Positions 61,727-64,000 of a DNA stretch of 64,000 nucleotides are shown here, one piece after another. The position numbers were made by a program, and so were the translations under genes. Position 1 is the stretch's first letter; each line of letters starts with the position of its first letter. Source of the stretch: Planctomycetota bacterium (GTDB lineage: Bacteria; Planctomycetota; Phycisphaerae; UBA1845); NCBI GenBank assembly GCA_016208685.1, contig JACQXM010000023.1, positions 128,203-192,202 of the forward strand. The letters run 5' to 3'. Below the pieces are notes generated by a model. It made no database searches. It was not told the origin of the DNA and saw nothing but the letters and a program-made list of their open reading frames with translations.

Positions 61727-61888
61727 ATGCGTCGACGTCACTCCATCTTTCGCGTGGCTGCCCTGTTTGCCACGGGCGGGTTCCTCTGCCAGTTGGTCGG
61801 CTGTGGATCGGGGCTGCTGCCGCTGGCCCTCAGCTTGGCCGAATCGCTGGTGCTCAACACGTTGCTGGGCGGCGTAACGGGACCGTAG
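61727..61888 (+). CDS. Small lipoprotein 3
   Basis: 53 residues, AAAGGAG before the ATG. The signal VAALFATGGFLCQLVGC ends in a LVGC lipobox; the mature part is only about 27 residues, hydrophobic (LLPLALSLAESLVLNTLLGG). It looks like the lipoprotein at 11428-11649. Shape and ribosome-binding site support a real gene; function unknown. Confidence 0.72.
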   Translation: MRRRHSIFRVAALFATGGFLCQLVGCGSGLLPLALSLAESLVLNTLLGGVTGP

Positions 61889-62021
61889 CCCGGTGCCGGG
61901 TGTTGGCGAGCGGTTTCGCCTCGCCGATGGCTCGTTGCAAACATGAGGTGAATGCCGGCGAAGCGCCCCGGCCGAGGGGATCGCGCGCCATTCGGCGCCG
62001 CACGAACGTCGCCACAAACCG

Positions 62022-62702
62022 CTAGGGCACGAACTTATAGCCGATGCTGTGCACCGTGATGATGTGCCGTGGGTGCTTGGGGTCCGGTTCCAACTTGCGA
62101 CGCAGGCTGACGATGTGATTGTCCACGGTCCGCGTGGCGGGGAACCCCTCCAAGCCCCAGATCACGTCCAGCAGGCGGTTGCGCTCCACGGGCGCCTCGG
62201 CGCTTTCCACGAGCATCTTGAGAATCTCCAGCTCGAAGTGGCCCAGCGTGAAGACTTCCTTGCCGCGTTCCACCTTGCCCTTGACCAGATCGACGGTTGC
62301 CTCGCCGATGCGCAGGACGCGAGAGAGGCCCTTGCCCGCCGCCGTGCGGCGGAGCGCCGCGCGCACCCGCGCGATCAGCTCGCGGATGCTGAAGGGCTTG
62401 GTGATGTAGTCGTCCGCCCCCGCCTCCAGTCCGCGGACCACGTCGATCTCCTGGCTCTTGGCGGTGAGCATGAGGATGGGGATGCGGTAGCCCGCTTCCC
62501 GGACGCGGCGGCAGACCTCCAGCCCGTCCACCTTCGGGAGCATCAAGTCCAGCAGAATCAGGTCGGGGCTCTTGGCGGCAGCCGCCTGAAGGGCTGCCTG
62601 ACCATCGGCGGCGACGATGACCTCAAAGCCTTCGAACTCGAAGTTATCCCGCAAACCGGCGGCGATATCCGCCTCGTCCTCGGCGATCAAGATTCGGGCC
62701 AT
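62022..62702 (-). CDS. OmpR/PhoB-family response regulator
   Basis: 226 residues from the ATG at 62702, GGGGAG eight bases away. The receiver has ILIAEDEADIAAGL, Asp52 (LLDLMLPKVDG), LTAKSQ and YITKPFS. The DNA-binding winged helix has FTLGHFELEILKMLVESAEA, RNRLLDVIWG, and TVDNHIVSLRRKLEPDPKHP with IITVHSIGYKF. A TATGAT box at 62774-62779 may be its -10. There is no adjacent histidine kinase. It converges with the small lipoprotein gene. Confidence 0.96.
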   Translation of the reverse strand: MARILIAEDEADIAAGLRDNFEFEGFEVIVAADGQAALQAAAAKSPDLILLDLMLPKVDGLEVCRRVREAGYRIPILMLTAKSQEIDVVRGLEAGADDYITKPFSIRELIARVRAALRRTAAGKGLSRVLRIGEATVDLVKGKVERGKEVFTLGHFELEILKMLVESAEAPVERNRLLDVIWGLEGFPATRTVDNHIVSLRRKLEPDPKHPRHIITVHSIGYKFVP

Positions 62703-62859
62703 GTTGCACTCCCCGCCTCGGGACGGCGCCGGCAATGAGGGCAGGTCCCCAACGACGCCCCAGGCTCCGACACATCATAGCCCGGGCGAATCGGCGACGC
62801 GATGCGGCGATTGTAGGGTTTTGCACGTTCCGCAACGGGCGGGCCGATCCGGGACTTGG

Positions 62860-63402
62860 TTACCGCCGGCGGCCTGCGACGAGCTCGGGCGGCGCCGTGT
62901 GCGGAGCGGCCGCGGCACGCCGCGTCTCGCGGGCTGCGGCGTACGCCGTCAGGGTCAGGGCGAGCAGCTCCGAGTGCCGAACGATCAATGCGTACTGCCG
63001 ATACCAGGCCGCCAGATGGGCGAGGATTGCCGCGCCGGCGGCGGCCAGATGGAGGTTGGCCGACGAGGAGCTGCGCCAGTGCGCAGCGCCGGTGGCGGTG
63101 ACGATGACGACCGCGGCGAACACGACCGCCAGCGAGCGCATGGCGGAACGCTTCAGATCCTTGGCTTCCATAAGCGGCGTCAACTCCAGGTGCCCCAGGT
63201 GCAGGGCCTGGGCCAACATCTTCCCGCCGACGGAGAAGTAAGTGAACGTGACCACCTGGATCAGGCAGCTCACCAGCAGCGCAAACATCGCCAGGGCGAT
63301 GTGTCGTTCGCGCCCCAAGTCAGGGGCGAGAAAACCCAGGACGCCGGCGCCCACCACCACGATCAGGTTGCCGGAGACGAGACAGAGGAACGTACGTGGC
63401 AT
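62860..63402 (-). CDS. Four-helix membrane protein of unknown function
   Basis: 180 residues. Membrane segments are seen in LCLVSGNLIVVVGAGVLGFL, IALAMFALLVSCLIQVVTF, LAVVFAAVVIVTATGAAHW, and LAAAGAAILAHLAAWYRQYA. The loops are short and charged (MEAKDLKRSA), and the tail is Ala/Arg-rich. I do not recognise the family. It sits between the response regulator and a TPR gene, all on the minus strand but spaced by more than 140 bases. Confidence 0.8.
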   Translation of the reverse strand: MPRTFLCLVSGNLIVVVGAGVLGFLAPDLGRERHIALAMFALLVSCLIQVVTFTYFSVGGKMLAQALHLGHLELTPLMEAKDLKRSAMRSLAVVFAAVVIVTATGAAHWRSSSSANLHLAAAGAAILAHLAAWYRQYALIVRHSELLALTLTAYAAARETRRAAAAPHTAPPELVAGRRR

Positions 63403-63547
63403 GATCGAATCGGGTTGCGGGCCCCGCCGGATTCAGGTGCGATGCGGCGGGCTGCAAGCGCGCCGCGAACCGCCATGCCCGCCGCACTCAGTAAGCAGCG
63501 CGAACCGCTCGAACAGTATCGGGTCACTTGCGCATCGAGCCCAGCGC

Positions 63548-64000
63548 TCAGGGCTCGGTAGCCCGACTGACTCGAGTGGTGGCCGCCTCCGTCTTGTTCC
63601 CCTCAGTAAGCTCACCGATGCGGCGCATCGCGAAGCGGACGTTGCTCTGGACGGCGGTCTCCTTTTGCACCACTTCCTGGTACAGCTCCAGGGCGCGGTC
63701 GCGGTTGTGCAGGCGATAGTCGTAGACGACGGCCGCCTGGAACCGCGCCGGGTGCGGCGAATCCGGGTTCCAGGTCCAGGCACGCTCATACCACTTGACC
63801 GCGATGGGCTCCTGGTCGGGCAGGTACTCCTTATGAATCTCGCCCAGCATGAAGGCGGCGTCGTCGATCTTGTCACTGCTGGGGAAACGCTCCACAAGCT
63901 CCTGAAAGACCTTGCTCGCCTGAACCATGAGGTTCTCGCGGTAGAGGATGGGAACGCCGTGACCGCCGCGACGCATGAGCTCCAGACCCTTGTCGTACAG
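63548..64000 (-). CDS. TPR-repeat protein, 5' end beyond the window
   Basis: 151 codons are visible and the frame is open to the window edge (LYDKGLELMRRGG...), so the true start lies outside. Helix pairs with TPR spacing are clear: NLMVQASKVFQELVERFPSS, DDAAFMLGEIHKEYLP, EPIAVKWYERAWTWNPDSPH, ARFQAAVVYDYRLHNRDRAL. It may be a cell-envelope TPR lipoprotein of the BamD/YbgF type, since its helix ends resemble 'ERFP...A-x-x-x-L', but the N-terminus is missing. Confidence 0.85.
   Translation of the reverse strand: MYDKGLELMRRGGHGVPILYRENLMVQASKVFQELVERFPSSDKIDDAAFMLGEIHKEYLPDQEPIAVKWYERAWTWNPDSPHPARFQAAVVYDYRLHNRDRALELYQEVVQKETAVQSNVRFAMRRIGELTEGNKTEAATTRVSRATEP

Overview
The window reads as chromosomal DNA of a high-GC, flagellated, two-membraned bacterium, most likely a Planctomycetota member near Phycisphaerae. 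The support is circumstantial but consistent: two secreted proteins end in IPTL-CTERM-like sorting tails (13177-15171, 37118-38068), one ends in dockerin-like repeats (47096-49441), a membrane protein carries the 'CAECGYNLTG...CPECG' zinc ribbon often seen in planctomycetes (36297-36815), an ECF sigma factor is paired with a Ser/Thr kinase that ends in an FGE-sulfatase domain, and there are many lineage-specific lipoproteins. Housekeeping genes include gltX, rsmH, gcvT-gcvH, mtnP, ftsH, ftsK, apt and tRNA-Ser(GGA). BamD- and LptE-like genes next to ftsH indicate an outer membrane.

Layout. 1-4.1 kb: FAD-dependent dehydrogenase, GNAT acetyltransferase, gltX with an unusual Ala/Pro insertion. 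4.4-11.3 kb: lipoproteins, then an ECF sigma factor, a zinc-finger/kinase/FGE membrane protein, a lipoprotein and a metzincin-like lipoprotein; the last three are coupled by ATGA overlaps. 11.4-15.2 kb: small lipoprotein, rsmH, BNR-repeat protein with calcium-binding repeats and IPTL-CTERM tail. 15.4-19.6 kb: lower-GC accessory block with an antitoxin-like remnant, a three-gene unknown operon with its own promoter, a solitary DNA methyltransferase and REP-like hairpins. 19.6-31.3 kb: trypsin-like protein, sugar transferase, gcvTH, coiled-coil zinc-finger membrane protein, TlpA-like protein, small zinc-ribbon proteins, mtnP, tRNA-Ser. 31.8-36.8 kb: flagellin, leaderless Orc-like ATPase in lower-GC DNA, antiquitin-type aldehyde dehydrogenase. 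37.1-41.1 kb: secreted-protein operon in which a metalloprotease seems split from its signal-peptide half by a frame change. 41.6-49.5 kb: S66 peptidase, ftsH-lptE-bamD cluster, YWTD-propeller/dockerin protein. 50-64 kb: ABC exporter with a permease-CPBP protease fusion, tandem YHS protein, ftsK, apt, SLC13 transporter, NtrC-type regulator, three small secreted proteins, PhoB-type regulator, membrane protein, and a truncated TPR protein at the edge.

Two expression signals recur. Several genes without a Shine-Dalgarno have a TANNNT hexamer 6-8 bases before the start codon, suggesting leaderless transcripts. Other genes have good sigma70-type promoters (for example TTGAAA-17-TAGAAT before the propeller gene). 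The strongest candidates for undescribed biology are the ECF/zinc-finger-kinase-FGE/metzincin cluster (6-11 kb), the three-gene cassette at 15.8-17.9 kb, and the broken secreted-metalloprotease operon at 38-41 kb. Everything here comes from reading the sequence; family names rest on motif recognition, not database searches.
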